This document shows positions 1 through 10,317 of a DNA stretch of 64,000 bases, piece after piece. Numbering within the stretch: the stretch's first letter is position 1; each line of letters opens with the position of its first letter. The notes beneath the pieces were generated by a model. The model searched no databases and was not told the DNA's origin. It worked only from the letters and a program-made list of their open reading frames with translations. The position numbers and the translations under genes are program-made. Source of the stretch: Termitomyces sp. T153 (lineage: Eukaryota > Basidiomycota > Agaricomycetes > Agaricales > Lyophyllaceae); assembly GCA_018296165.2 (NCBI GenBank), contig JACKQL020000145.1, positions 34,620 to 98,619 of the forward strand. The letters run 5' to 3'.

Positions 1-906
1 GTACAAAAGCAACATGCGTGATCCATTCGGGAATGGGGTCATGTGTACGAAGACCAAGTATCACACGGGGAGTTTTGGCTGCATGTAGAGTACGAAGGAC
101 CTCTAGCAATGTAGGCCGGTTCTGAACGTCGAGACCAGCTAAAGGTACCTTCAATATTCAACGTTCTTCGAGATGTAGAGTCCAATGACGCACTGAGGGG
201 TTCATCCAGTAATAGCAATTCAGGTTTCCTCAACAACGCCTTGACAATACGCGCACGACGCGTCTGTCCGTTGCTCAAAACAATGATTGGGAGGTCTAGG
301 AAGTCACGAAGCCCAATCTTGTCTACAAGCACGTCGAACGCCCGTCTTTCCTTATCTGGCATCCTTTTCGGTGCATCTCCGTCTGCGCGAGGCAGCTCGA
401 GCTCTGGAAAGGGCGGTGGAATTGTCTCAGGGAACATGGACTGGCGCAAGGTGATACGGTCTTCTTCGCGAACAGCACCATAACGAGCACTATAGTCATA
501 GAATGCGTCTCCAGCGGCGCGGCGGCGGTTGCTAAAGGAAACAGACACGATGTTCGTAAATGGATCACGGCCCACCTCCGTAAGAGCAGGGAAAAGACCA
601 CCGGGAGGTGGTGGAGTTGGTGCTAACCGCAGGTGGCCAAGGAGAGTCTATTGAATATGCTCAGAGGTTTTGACAGATAGGACGAGAAAATCCCACCTCG
701 AGTAGTGTGGATTTCTCTCCAGAGCCAGAGCCTACGACTGCCCACGCTTCATCCTCGTGAATAGTCCAAGAGAGATCGCGAAAGACAGGTGATGCAGTGT
801 TAGAGTCACCAAAACGATAGACGTTGGCCTTTGGTATGTACACAAATGGTATCCGTGTCGTTGAGTAGTGCTTAACCGAGCAGAATATGCGTCTGGGCAG
901 TGTCAT
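1..906 (-). CDS. ABC-type ATPase (YDR061W-like, two-domain family), 3' end outside window
   Basis: Start ATG at 906; introns at 648-696 (49 nt) and 139-193 (55 nt), both GT-AG and both restoring frame; the last visible exon (1-138) runs off the left edge. The first exon ends at a Walker A-like stretch VVGSGSGEKSTLLE; exon 2 has the Q-loop region, an LSNGQTRRARIVKALL signature and the Walker B LLLLDEP; after the second intron the D-loop reads TGLDVQNRPTLL and is followed by the switch region. This order defines an ABC nucleotide-binding domain without a membrane domain, as in the yeast YDR061W group, whose substrate is unknown. The N-terminus (MTLPRRIFCSVKHYSTTR) is basic and could be a mitochondrial presequence (inference). 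The Walker A has E where GxxxxGK[ST] has its last G. Family assignment is firm, cellular role is not. Confidence 0.85.
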
Positions 907-1182
907 GACACGTCTTCGAAGACGCGTACAAATCTATCGAGGATTCTGAAGAATGGCAGAGGCAGTGAGATAACTTTCGTTCGGCCGGATGGGCCGTGAT
1001 GTCTGTGCGAGCATTTGGTCTTTCATTTGGTATGAAACAGGTCCCTTGTATACTTACCCTGTCGGCGTTTCGGGTATATACGTGCCCTTGTATGACACGC
1101 GTTTGTAATGATCAGCGACCTCGTCAAGAAGTACAGGTACACGTGACAATGAAACGCACGGACCCACTACGAATCCTATAAA

Positions 1183-1392
1183 TTAGTCGGTGCACTCTTG
1201 TTGTCTCCTTAGAACATACTCATCAGGATCTATTTTATAGAAACTGACCGAGTCTCGCATTTTTACAAATGCCACATCCTTCAAATCCACTCGATGACTT
1301 TCGCGCTCCCTCGTTACACTGAGAACATGGCTCTGTTCACGCAGAGTCTCGAGGACGTTTGGCACTTTTTCTGGGTTTGTTCGTGAGGACAG
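1183..1392 (-). CDS. Unrecognised terminal exon or gene fragment
   Basis: An open frame ends in a stop at 1183 and is bounded upstream by a stop at 1393-1395, with no ATG near the upstream end. A possible splice acceptor (AACCCAG) precedes the conserved-looking part. The product is mixed and charged (VPNVLETLREQSHVLSVTRE, then DVAFVKMRDSVSFYKIDPDE, ending in RRQQECTD), unlike the low-complexity shadow frames nearby, so it is probably the last exon of a spliced gene or the surviving tail of one. The sequence upstream (1400-1690) is AT-rich with no visible exon. I do not recognise the family. Confidence 0.35.
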   Translation of the reverse strand: MSSRTNPEKVPNVLETLREQSHVLSVTRERESHRVDLKDVAFVKMRDSVSFYKIDPDEYVLRRQQECTD

Positions 1393-1708
1393 TCAGGAAA
1401 GGAGCCAGCGAGGAGAGCGTTTGTCTGATGGATTCTTAGTATAATTTTGTAGAATATGTACTAAGCTTCTTACTTTAATATATTTTGGACATACCATTCG
1501 TTGCCGTTAAGAACAATTTTTATCAATGATGCTTTCATGTAATGCAATTCACTTCTGTATTCTTTTGTCTGTTTCTCATTTATTGACCTCTAATTTAAGG
1601 TATTAACGTTGATAAAACATTCACTTGGCCTGGCAAGTTGAAAATTTATTCAAGTGATCTTTTGATCGATCACGGATCAAACGGTCCGTCATTTTCTCTC
1701 TAACTTCC

Positions 1709-2503
1709 ATGTCTCGCTTGCAGGGACGCCAACCATACGAGTCGCGGGCGATTCAAATTACTTTCGACGGCCTTGCGCGCGTCGATGGTTCTGCACGCTT
1801 CAGCTTTGGACCCATATCCGCCCTGAGCTCTGTCAGTGGGCCCATCGAGGTCCGTCTTGCGTCCGAAAACGCGTCTCAGGCAACCCTTGAAGTCCTCGTG
1901 CGTCCGCTGTCGAACGTACCAGCGACAGAAGCGAAGGCTCTCGCTGCAACCGTTCGAGGGCTTCTAACTCCCTCACTGATTCTCGCAAACAACCCACGTA
2001 CGCTCGTGCAGATTGTCGCGCAGGCGCTTGTGCCATCAGGGTCTGGTTTAGGTTCAAAAAGCTCCAACGCAAACGCGCTGACTGCAGTGGTGGTGAATGC
2101 GAGTACGCTAGCGCTTCTCAATGCGGGATCCATACCGATGCGTGGAGTGATATGTGCTGTCGCTGTTGGCCGGCGGAAGGATACTGGTGCAATGGTAGTG
2201 GATCCGGATCAGGGCGATGGTATCTTGGATGCGGACGGCTGCTTCGCTTTCATGTTCACTCGGCATGACAAAGATGTGCAGGCAGGATGTGTGTGGACAA
2301 ACTGGAAACAGAGTACAGGAGATGAAAATGTGCTGAGTGAGGCGAGAGAGTTAGCCGGCCGGGCAGCTAGGGATGTATATACTGCGATTCATGCGAGCGT
2401 GGAGAGCATGGGTAACGCGGAGCCAACAATCGTTTTTCCTGTGCGAAAAAAGGACGCGATTGTGGAACATGACGATAACGATGATGATAAAATGGAAATT
2501 TGA
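1709..2503 (+). CDS. RRP46: Exosome complex component RRP46 (RNase PH fold)
   Basis: A 264-residue protein of one RNase PH-type domain. Residues ~8-60 hold the family opening (R-Q-P-x-x-S-R-A-I-Q-I-x-F-D-G-L-A-R-V-D-G-S-A-R-F) followed by SALSSVSGPIEVRLASE and TLEVLVRP, which are typical of RRP46. The rest covers the second half of the fold, with LLNAGSIPMRGVICAVAVG and a D-x-D-x-x-E-like acidic segment (DPDQGDGILDADG). RRP46 is a structural, catalytically inactive subunit of the six-member ring of the nuclear/cytoplasmic RNA exosome. The C-terminus has an acidic tail (EHDDNDDDK). ATG at 1709 gives a direct start, but GCTTGCAG at 1722-1729 could be a splice acceptor joining a short upstream first exon; the protein core is unaffected. 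Codon use is CpG-rich, unlike the transposons. Confidence 0.9.
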   Translation: MSRLQGRQPYESRAIQITFDGLARVDGSARFSFGPISALSSVSGPIEVRLASENASQATLEVLVRPLSNVPATEAKALAATVRGLLTPSLILANNPRTLVQIVAQALVPSGSGLGSKSSNANALTAVVVNASTLALLNAGSIPMRGVICAVAVGRRKDTGAMVVDPDQGDGILDADGCFAFMFTRHDKDVQAGCVWTNWKQSTGDENVLSEARELAGRAARDVYTAIHASVESMGNAEPTIVFPVRKKDAIVEHDDNDDDKMEI

Positions 2504-3024
2504 CACTTGGTTGGTTTCCTTGTTTAACTTTTCTCTTCAGGCGAGACTGACACTAACCTGGATCGACAGTAATATTCCTGTGCCATGCAGGGCATGATAG
2601 AGTAGCCTGTCGAGTTGTAACGGTCCCCTAGTGCTCCCTGCCAATTCCTGGTGTAACTCTGAACGAATACAATCTGGGAGTATGCATCCGAATCAACCTT
2701 TCATGATGACTCTATATTGAGCACATTGCTGTGTGCAGGACATGTATTCGAGAGGAGGGACCGCAAATAGATCAATATATACCAGGTACACTCATAGTAT
2801 GAAAACGACGACGGTGTAAGTATCCGCTGACTAGTATCTTAAGGGTGCATGGAGATCGAATTTCAGCTGGGATGATGTCGAAGTGGAGATAGAAAACAGA
2901 ATTACAGTCCTAATTCAACATCTATTCTCAATAATAAATATACTATTAGATGCCTCCTCACAAAGCCCAATGCCGCCCATTGCGCTAACTCACCTACCCA
3001 CGCTTGCACGGATCGCACTTTCCA
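2504..3024. other. Intergenic, no gene seen
   Basis: Sequence downstream of RRP46. AT-rich towards 2900 with no frame resembling a protein and no clear repeat. It presumably contains the RRP46 3' UTR and the last unique sequence before the first transposon insertion. Confidence 0.6.
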
Positions 3025-3032
3025 CTGCCCAC

Positions 3033-3587
3033 TAGTGATGTACCAGACTCGGCTCAAAGCCTGAAGCTGGCCAGAAGCTGAACTCGAAAAAGCCGAGCCG
3101 CCACAAGCCATGGTTCAGGCTTTGGACGGCCTGTGGCTCAGGCTTGGGATTTTGAGACCCTGAAGCCTGGGCCTGAGTCGCGGCTTTCTGTGACTGAGTT
3201 GTACTGGTATACCAGCTTTACAAACAGTGAAATTTTTGTTAGAAAGCTTTATTTATACTTATAGTAATATAGTAGCACATCCAACAATTTTTTCCATGTG
3301 GTCAACACTGATATTCACCCATGATTGTTGTGAAAACTCATTATTCATACTTCAGTCCATGTTCAAAGTACATTTTAGTAGTGAAAGACTTATTCTATTC
3401 TCCCTCACATTGTCCCTGGCTGCTCAGTCTGGTAGTAAAGCTGCGGCCCAAGCCTGAGCTGGGTCAGACTTTGGCCAGGCTTGGGCTCACAGCTCAGGCT
3501 TGATATTATACAAGCCTGAGCCTGGAAAAGCCCTATGCTCATGCTCAGGCTTTTGAGCTGGGCCTGGCTGGGCCTAACACATTACTA
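3033..3587. mobile_element. hAT-like MITE (555 bp) with 8-bp TSD
   Basis: The two ends are imperfect inverted repeats: TAGTGATGT...GGCTCAAAGCCTGA at the left and, read on the other strand, TAGTAATGT...AGCTCAAAAGCCTGA at the right. Both ends are filled with CAGGCTT/AAGCCTG motifs in opposite orientation; the centre is AT-rich and non-coding. Left flank CTGCCCAC (3025-3032) is matched by CTGCCCAT (3937-3944) once the solo LTR inserted at the right end is removed, an 8-bp TSD with one C/T change. An 8-bp TSD and a TAGTGATG-like terminus are features of the hAT superfamily. It encodes nothing and would depend on a transposase elsewhere. Confidence 0.75.
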
Positions 3588-3588
3588 C

Positions 3589-3932
3589 TGTTGTGATCTG
3601 GCGGACAGAGGCACAAAGGCACCGTGAGTATTGGCCACCGGGCGAATGAAAACAATGAAGTCAGGGCCAATGTGCATGGCCATCGGACAAAGGACAATGG
3701 CATAGAGAGCTATATATACTACGTACCAACAACGGGCACCCTCAGTCGTTTGTACAGAAACACTGAGGGTGAGCTTGATACACTATCATATCTGATTCGG
3801 ACACTATACTTACGATAGACTTAGATATTAACATTCTGTGCTACTTATAGGTACGCACAAATAACAGTCGTTTGTACAGAAACACTGAGGATATTAACAT
3901 TCTGTGCTACTTATAGGTTTCATATTCTAACA
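3589..3932 (+). mobile_element. Solo LTR (344 bp), probably copia-type, TSD ACTAC
   Basis: Begins TGTTGTGATCTGG and ends ATATTCTAACA, so it has TGTT/AACA ends, and is flanked by ACTAC at 3584-3588 and 3933-3937. It contains a TATATATA box-like stretch near 3711 and a hairpin CCCTCAGTCGTT...ACTGAGGG at 3741-3769. Two segments are duplicated inside it: the hairpin segment (3743-3768 and 3865-3890) and a 28-bp segment starting ATATTAACATTC (3825-3852 and 3891-3918). No internal domain remains, so it is the product of LTR-LTR recombination. Confidence 0.8.
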
Positions 3933-4091
3933 ACTACTGCCCATGTAACCCAGAACATCAATGCTCTCCCACTGTACATGCTTGTTCCCTCTCTGCATCC
4001 CAACAAGACAAGGACACAGACAGACATACTGTCTCTGGCCAATTATATGATTGCAATGCACAATGACATCTTCATTATGCACTGCACAATC

Positions 4092-4950
4092 TGTCATGTT
4101 CCACTGACCATGGGGGCTCAGCTTAACTGGGCAAATCCTTACTAGGCAGATGTGATGTCCTGCACTCATAACCTAGTGCTCCAAGGAGGTCTGGACTTCA
4201 GATACTTGTGAGGATAAGCTAAGGGGAGCAGTCCAAACAATTCTGGGGAAGTCTGGGGAAGTCTAAGACAAGGTACAAATAAGAGTTGGGCTTGAGGGAT
4301 GTCCAGGCACAAGTCTGGGGCAGATATTGTGAGTGTGGGGTAAGCAAGAGTCATGCAAGTAACAGGAGCAGGACTGGAGCTTGATGGGAGATCAAATAGT
4401 GTTGATGGTTCTGTGGCCAAGTGTAGGATGAGGTCCAGAGTTAGTTATGAATGTACAAGTCATAACAATATGAACAATGATCAGAATGAAGTTAGAGTCA
4501 AAAGGATATCAGGCAACATGAAAGGAAACTGAAGCAGAGGAGACAAGACAGAGTTGAGACAAGACTGAGACAAGAACAAGATAGATTGAGAATGATATGA
4601 GACTGGAGATGGAAGACAGAGACAGAGACAGAGACAAAACTGGGAAATGTAACAAACACAGACATAAGCAGGTAAGTAATATCAAGACTACCATAGCAGA
4701 TATTACTCTACAACTTATATACTAACTACTGGATTTCCTCCAGGGACTGTGGGTCTGGCAGCAGGGCTCATTGGAGCCATGTGGGGTTAATGGTGATCAA
4801 TTGGCAGGCTGTGGTGATATACTGATAAGAACTGATAGGATTGCAGGCCACACCATAGTTGCTGGGAATCTTCTGGGCTGGTCAGGCAGATTGTGGAGAC
4901 AAGTTGGTGGCATATGCTGGGGTTAAGGGTGCTGTTGTGTGTACCCAGGA
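4092..4950 (-). mobile_element. Decayed gypsy-family LTR, inverted
   Basis: Starts TGTCATGTTCCACTGACC with GGGGCTCAGCTT, the reverse complement of the 3' end of the gypsy LTRs at 50435-51580 and 54788-55974, and continues through the same order of blocks (AGTCCTTACTAGGCAGA; TATATACTAACTACTGGA; GGCTCATTGGAGCCATG) seen in the copies at 24482 and 26025. It is almost without CG dinucleotides. The right end is uncertain; a repeat of the left flank CAATC occurs at 5022-5026, which would put the end at 5021. Confidence 0.65.
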
Positions 4951-5029
4951 GCTCTAATGACCACTTGGTCACTCTGGAAGGTCCAGGAGGACATTATGTG
5001 TCCTTATGAATAGCATACCTACAATCAAA

Positions 5030-5640
5030 TCATATCCCACAGCATTCATGCCTTGTGGCCATTGATGTCAACCAAAGTGACAAGACATTCCTTGTCTTGC
5101 ACAGGCAGCACTGGCTAATCCATGGCTTCTTTCAACACTATGATCCAAACATGATGCAACCTCATTGGTAGGTTCTCACTCTCTACCCTCAGCAGCAGGT
5201 ACCTCAGTGAGGGCATATAGTCCTCACTATCACTATCCCAGGTATAATAATCATGTTTGTATGTCTCTAATTCCACATACTCCTCATCCTTGGCCTGAGT
5301 CCCATTTGACTCATCCACATGTTCATCATCAACTTCACCAAGATCATTGTCCTGCTCATCATTGGTATCTCCCACACACATCCAAGGGAGCAGCAGTGTG
5401 TGCTGTTCACACTAACATACAAGGAGCTGGTTTACCCTGCTCCCTGCATTCTTGGGCAGAGTGGCCAACTTTCCCACACTTGTAGCACATAGCAGATTGT
5501 CCAGCATCTTTGCCTGGTTGTGGCCAACATATCCATGTGAATGAGCCATCAAGGATTGATGGCAGGGCATAGGGAAAGTGGCAAGGTTTGGAGGCAAAGT
5601 CAAGGAATAATTGTGTGTTTACATAGAAATATTCAATGAT
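5030..5640 (-). pseudogene. Gypsy Gag-protease remnant
   Basis: On the minus strand a CCHC zinc knuckle (C-Y-K-C-G-K-V-G-H-S-A-Q-E-C) lies at 5446-5487, followed after stops by an acidic linker (DEEYVELETYKHDYYTWDSD) and, near 5060, by LVTLVDINGHKALVL, the start of a retropepsin domain just before where its DSG triad would be. Zinc knuckle, acidic linker, then protease is the order in gypsy Gag-Pol. The frame is broken by stops and the inverted LTR at 4092 follows directly, probably having inserted in the protease. The lineage differs from the chromovirus copies at 16-28 kb. Confidence 0.6.
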
Positions 5641-5773
5641 GGATAATCATAATTGGAAACCAACATAAAACCAACTGTGGGTACTTTTTATTTGAGTATA
5701 CAGAGTATAAGGAGGTATTATCATCACGCAATTGTCCACATGCTTCTACATAGTGACCGAAGAACTCCATTAA

Positions 5774-5881
5774 CCATTCGTATTGGCTCGGAAGGAAATT
5801 GTTTTTCAGCCATTTGTATCAACTAGGAAGGATATTGTCTTTGAACCATTTGTGTCGGCTGGGAAGGAAATTGTTTTTCAA
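5774..5881. repeat. Tandem 36-bp repeat, 3 copies
   Basis: Units start at 5774, 5810 and 5846 with the pattern CCATTYGTRT...GGAAGGA.ATTGTYTTT.A. Being a multiple of 3, the array reads as a 12-residue repeat (PFVS..K.IVF) in one frame, but no longer gene is evident around it, so the reading is probably incidental. Confidence 0.7.
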
Positions 5882-6659
5882 GGATGTAACCCAGGATATC
5901 GGGTAAACAAGAGTACACAATTGGTCATGCTACATGCTTTGCAACCAGACTCAGCACTGCCTAAAATAGGGATAGACGGCCATCTGCAAGAATATATGTA
6001 TGATTGTTCATGGAGAACAACAGCTTCATCCACCATTGGATCATTTGTAACCCTGTGTGGTGTCAACAAGCTTGTCTTTCAAATGACAATGCAGCTGGAA
6101 CTTGATTATGTCAGTCTTTTTTTCAAGAATGATGTATTCAAAAGGTGTAGGATTGTCCCAAGCTCTAAGCCATGGGCTAGTGTCACAAGGAGTGTAACAT
6201 AGGCTGCATGGAAGCCAGACATGGTATGGTTATGGAATATAACAGTGCCATACAAAGCCATTCAATATTTTTTCAATGCCACTATTTGGCCACAATGATG
6301 CTTTGCATAACTACATTAGAAGAATTCTGTGGGGGTAAGTTTCTCAAGTAAGCATCCTAAGTAGAGAAAAAAGGATTCATATCTGCTGTTACAATGTTGA
6401 TGTCTACCTCTGTTAAGTAATAGCTGAGATCAGAATCAGTAAGAATATGCCTTGTGTTGTTGCCTTTGTTCAGCAAAAACAACAACAACTCACAAAAATG
6501 TGTGGATGTTGGTGAGTGTGCATGTGTGCATGTGTGTGAATCAGTGATCTGTGCTGGCAAAGTGGTTAACTTTATTTCAAAGAGCTGGTTACATAAGTTA
6601 ATATAAGTATGTCTAGCCCCTACAGTATATCTTGGGGTACGGTCTACGAGCACTCCTTC

Positions 6660-6840
6660 CAGGGTAGTGCAAAGCAGTAATTAGACCTCAAGAGTCGCAA
6701 CATCAATGGTGAGACAATATATATATATACCTGTAGTGCGAAGCAGTAATTAGACTACAGGTGACAGTAAGTATTTTGTAGGTCAAGGTAGGTAATGAAT
6801 GACATACCCTCAGGAGTCGCAACGTCAATGGTGAGACAAC
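6660..6840. repeat. Short scrambled duplication upstream of the F-box gene
   Basis: Segment A (TAGTGC.AAGCAGTAATTAGAC) occurs at about 6664 and 6733; segment B (CCTCA.GAGTCGCAAC.TCAATGG) at about 6686 and 6805. A and B are adjacent in the first copy but separated by ~50 bp in the second. A short TA run (ATATATATATA) lies between. The flanks 6200-6660 and 6840-7550 show no gene. Confidence 0.6.
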
Positions 6841-7553
6841 TGAGGGAAGACGGATTTGCATATCGGAATATTTATAGGTGAACAATAAGGTTTTGAACAA
6901 AGTATAGTAAATACGGTGAGTGGGGATTTGACAACGGCATAACATATGGTGAGTAGGAAAAAGGAAAAAGATTGAATAAAATAAAGCAAGACACAACGTC
7001 GTACCTCAACATCTAGTACTCCGGCCAGACACCTTTTCAAATTATATTATCAGCTGATACGATACACGGCGTGGTAACAATTACCGTGACGACGTACATA
7101 CCTAAAACAAAGCATCCGATTTCTTAATCAAACTCACTGGAGACTGGAGCTGACATGACATATGTACAAGTAACTCTCATGACGATTGACTACTATTTGA
7201 TCAATTGCTGGTTAGAGCGGAACGACGACACCAAATCTCATCTGTTGTTTGTACAGTGGGAAACCATGGTCCATCTAATATCAATAGGTCGGTAAATTAT
7301 ATGTAGTGTTGGACTAGGGGTGATGCCAATACAACGTATGTAAGTGGCTATTCTTGCTGAGTCTACTCCATGAGGCCTGGCCGTCTGAGGGAGCATTGAG
7401 AGGGGGCTTTTGAGTGATCTTGGGGTTGTCCTCCGGCAAATCCCGAAGTATTTGTTGTTGGGGTTCAACGTTGAAAGCTTTATACTGACCGGACCCTGAC
7501 CAGAGTCTCGTCAACTGTTTGTCCTCTCCTCTCCTTCGTTATTTTGAGAAATT

Positions 7554-8954
7554 TTGTTTCTGGACATCTTTTTCCAACTCATGCGAGCTCACCCAACCCA
7601 CACAATGATATTTCCTGTGGAAGTATTATCCAGCATCGTGCGACAAGCAACGCTCGTGCCAGAAGTCCTCGACACTTCTCCCTCCATCTATTTCGAGAAT
7701 CACGATGCAGTGATTAGAGGTTATTGCGATTCCATGAAAACAAAAGTTTCTCTCTCTTTGGTTTCGAAGACTTTTCACGATGTTATGGAGACTTATCTGT
7801 ATGAAGTAGTGATGATATTCCGATTCCAATATGTTCCAACTCTCCTGCAACGTCTGCACTCCATATCTCCTGCATCAACCACTCCTCGAGGACATCGATG
7901 CCGACGACTCGATCTTTATTTAGGTGTCGGCAGCATTCCGTACGACGAGGAGGCATGGTATGAAGGCGGCCACACTTTATGGGGACTAGTTCCTGCGTGT
8001 CCTAACCTGGAAATACTGGTGGCTCGAGTAATCCGAAGCAAGTTGTACATGCCGTGCCTTACTCACAAGGCTTTATGGAAGACTATTGCTGTGTGTTGCG
8101 CGAAGACCATCCGTCGTCTTGATTTATTTGGTTTAGGAATACGTATGGACCGCGTGGAGATGATGTTACGACATCTCACAAAGCTCGAAGCATGTAGTAT
8201 TGGTCACGTCACGAAGTTTGATCCTTTGAAGGACATCTATGATGACGAGGAACCAAAGCAGCGCGTCATTTCGAAAGGGCGTTGCTACGCTCCTATTGTC
8301 TTTGAGGATGACTGGGACTATTCAACGCCCTCCGGATACTTCAACCCCTTGACTGTGTCAGAATTTAAGGCAGCAAAAGAAGATTCCTGTTGGCCGCCAT
8401 TCACCACTTCTGCACCATACACTCTTCCGCATCTACACACATTACGTCTCGACGACTTTGATTCGGAGAGGATGACTCAATTCAACTTCCCTCGCTTGCG
8501 ACATCTTGACATGTTCTGCTTTTCCAAGATTGAATATCTCAGCAGTAGCCGAGGTTCTATCCCAGATTCTCTTACACACCTGACATATGCTGGGAGAAGC
8601 GCTTCGATCGCCCAAATAATTGGTTTTTTCCCTCAGCTGCGGTTTTTGAATCTCCCCACTGAATATTGCGAGTTTCCCGATTCACACTTTACAAATCCTC
8701 ATGCATGCCTCGAGGTTGTAGAGCTAGCTACCTGGTATTGCTTCTTCGATCCCAAGCCCCAGATCAAAGAGATTCTTGTCGCAGTTCAAAACAGGAATTT
8801 GCCTAGCCTGCGCATGATTCAAGTTACTCGACCCGGGAAATGTGCTGTTTTTGATGATTTATTTCCTGACGAAAAGATTGAGAGTGCGGCTTTGGGTTTA
8901 ACTCTGCAAGTGGTCATAAGAAAGAGACCTATCTTCTCATTCCTGGCTAGATAA
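7554..8954 (+). CDS. F-box-like / leucine-rich repeat-type protein
   Basis: A single-exon protein of up to 466 residues. The N-terminal ~90 residues resemble a degenerate F-box: IFPVEVLSSIVRQ, then SLSLVSKTFHDVMETYLYE, matching the P-x-E-[IV]-L ... V-S-K-x-W/F pattern by which F-box proteins bind Skp1 in SCF ubiquitin ligases. The remainder has irregular leucine-rich segments (CPNLEILV, TIRRLDLFGLG, LPHLHTLRLDDF, FPRLRHLDMF, FPQLRFLNLP) as in the large, fast-evolving Agaricomycete F-box family; the substrate is unknown. The first ATG at 7554 may be preceded in use by 7605 (MIFPVEV), which starts exactly at the F-box. Codon use is normal and CpGs are present, so the gene appears intact and unaffected by the decay around it. 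Confidence 0.75.
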   Translation: MFLDIFFQLMRAHPTHTMIFPVEVLSSIVRQATLVPEVLDTSPSIYFENHDAVIRGYCDSMKTKVSLSLVSKTFHDVMETYLYEVVMIFRFQYVPTLLQRLHSISPASTTPRGHRCRRLDLYLGVGSIPYDEEAWYEGGHTLWGLVPACPNLEILVARVIRSKLYMPCLTHKALWKTIAVCCAKTIRRLDLFGLGIRMDRVEMMLRHLTKLEACSIGHVTKFDPLKDIYDDEEPKQRVISKGRCYAPIVFEDDWDYSTPSGYFNPLTVSEFKAAKEDSCWPPFTTSAPYTLPHLHTLRLDDFDSERMTQFNFPRLRHLDMFCFSKIEYLSSSRGSIPDSLTHLTYAGRSASIAQIIGFFPQLRFLNLPTEYCEFPDSHFTNPHACLEVVELATWYCFFDPKPQIKEILVAVQNRNLPSLRMIQVTRPGKCAVFDDLFPDEKIESAALGLTLQVVIRKRPIFSFLAR

Positions 8955-9470
8955 CATCACGGTCGAGTCAGGGTTGCGTGTTAAACCCTTCATGATGTTT
9001 TTTCCGGACATTACAATTGAACAACATATGATAGGCTCAGTCGGAGGACAAGATAGACAGTTGACTGTATAGAGACGGGGGGAGCGATGATCTGTATAAG
9101 TAACTGGCTATGAGTGTTATTGTGTATCACGACATGCAGTAGGGTTCTACTGGTGTGATTTATCAGCTTCCAGGTTTTGCTGATGTATAAGTATTGTGCT
9201 TGCTTTTTACGAGGCTTTCAGTGAAGTGGGGATGTCATATGGAGTACGAAAGGAAGGGCATATCAATGCAAATTTCATTTTTAAATTGCTGTTGTTCAGC
9301 TTCGAATTAGCATTGCTCATGTGTTGTCGCTGCAGTTTCTACCATGCATATATATTGTTGTCAATAAACTGTATTAAAAATTACTGTTGACTGTCCAGAC
9401 CAGTTGGGTCCAATGCTCACTTCAACACTATGCATCACATCCATGTAATATGCAAAGATGTCCATTACCA
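8955..9470. other. Downstream region of F-box gene, nothing recognised
   Basis: Probable 3' UTR and AT-rich spacer. No coding frame with composition like a real protein, and no repeat shared with other parts of the window was seen. Confidence 0.5.
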
Positions 9471-9479
9471 TATATACAG

Positions 9480-9932
9480 TACAGCCATTCCCTGAAGTTG
9501 TTGAAGACGTCAGGCCTGGCACGGGTGGCATTTTGGAGAGGGAGAGTCCCGGGAATCGTGTCTCGTCAAAGACAACGTCTCGAGAAACGACGATCTTCTT
9601 GGTACTGAGGATATAGATCCTCCAGCCAGCCTGGTTGTTGGGATATCCGATGAAGATTCCTGGGAGCAACTGTCCTTGGAGCCCTCTTCTTTTGTCTCTT
9701 CCGAGTAGCATGTACGCCGCGCAGCCGAAGATGCATAGGTGACCTATGCGAGGCTTCTGCTGTTTAAACGCTTCGAACCACGTGATGTTTTGTGGCAGGG
9801 CGGATGTGGGGCAGCTGTTGTGGATGTGTCGGTAGGCATTCAAAACGTGAGTCCAGAAGCTCTGGGGGAGATTAGCTTCTGCTAGCATCAAAGTGAGTGC
9901 TTCTTCAATCGTTCTATTTAGACGTATCGACG
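9480..9932 (-). pseudogene. Copia integrase C-terminal fragment
   Basis: One open frame on the minus strand reads through the second half of a Ty1/copia integrase: RTIEEALTLMLAEANLPQSF, then a WTHVLNAYRHIHNSCPTSAL-type segment, PRIGHLCIFGCAAYML, GQLLPGIFIGYPN and STKKIVVSRDVVFDE. The upstream catalytic DDE core is missing; the sequence breaks off at about 9933 into LTR-like DNA. CpGs survive here, so it is less decayed than copia copies further right. It is the remnant of one insertion on the right edge of the F-box island. Confidence 0.8.
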
Positions 9933-10260
9933 AGGGCTCACAAGGACTTGAAGGCGCACACAGAGCACGTGACAAATCGAGGCAAGGGAGAGGGATCAGG
10001 GGTCAGCAGAAAAACTATACAGGAGAATGGATATAGACGGAAGTGGAACAACGGGACAACCTCAGTCGTTGACTACACCGACTGAGGCATGTCCCATGGT
10101 CATGAGCAGTTGCAGGAAACTAATATTACTTAGTATTATATCTAACAGGTATATACAAGCAATACAGTCGTTGACTACCGTTGAGGATGGGCCGTTGTGG
10201 CACACGGCAGGTCCGAGGTCTACATACAATGGGTTGCTGATCACTTAGTTAGGAAGAGAA
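9933..10260. repeat. LTR-like sequence with hairpin, copia-associated
   Basis: A perfect stem CCTCAGTCG...CGACTGAGG at 10060-10087 (10-nt loop) and a second partial copy at ~10170 (CAGTCGTTGACTACCGTTGAGG-like). TTAGTATTATATCTAACA near 10130-10150 resembles the 3' end of the solo LTR at 3932 and the sequence before the copia at 12.5 kb. The part at ~9940-9985 also matches 14292-14325. Boundaries are not defined. Confidence 0.45.
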
Positions 10261-10317
10261 CAGTATAACAATGACTTCTCAATAAAAATATTTTTTCCTA
10301 CACTAGGTTGGTAAAAG

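Noticed and set aside
1833..2133. Minus-strand frames of 79-85 codons within RRP46
   Set aside because: Shadows of a well-supported gene on the plus strand.
5783..6202. 139-codon plus-strand frame over the 36-bp repeats
   Set aside because: The repeat unit is a multiple of three, which keeps the frame open by chance; the rest has no domain-like features.
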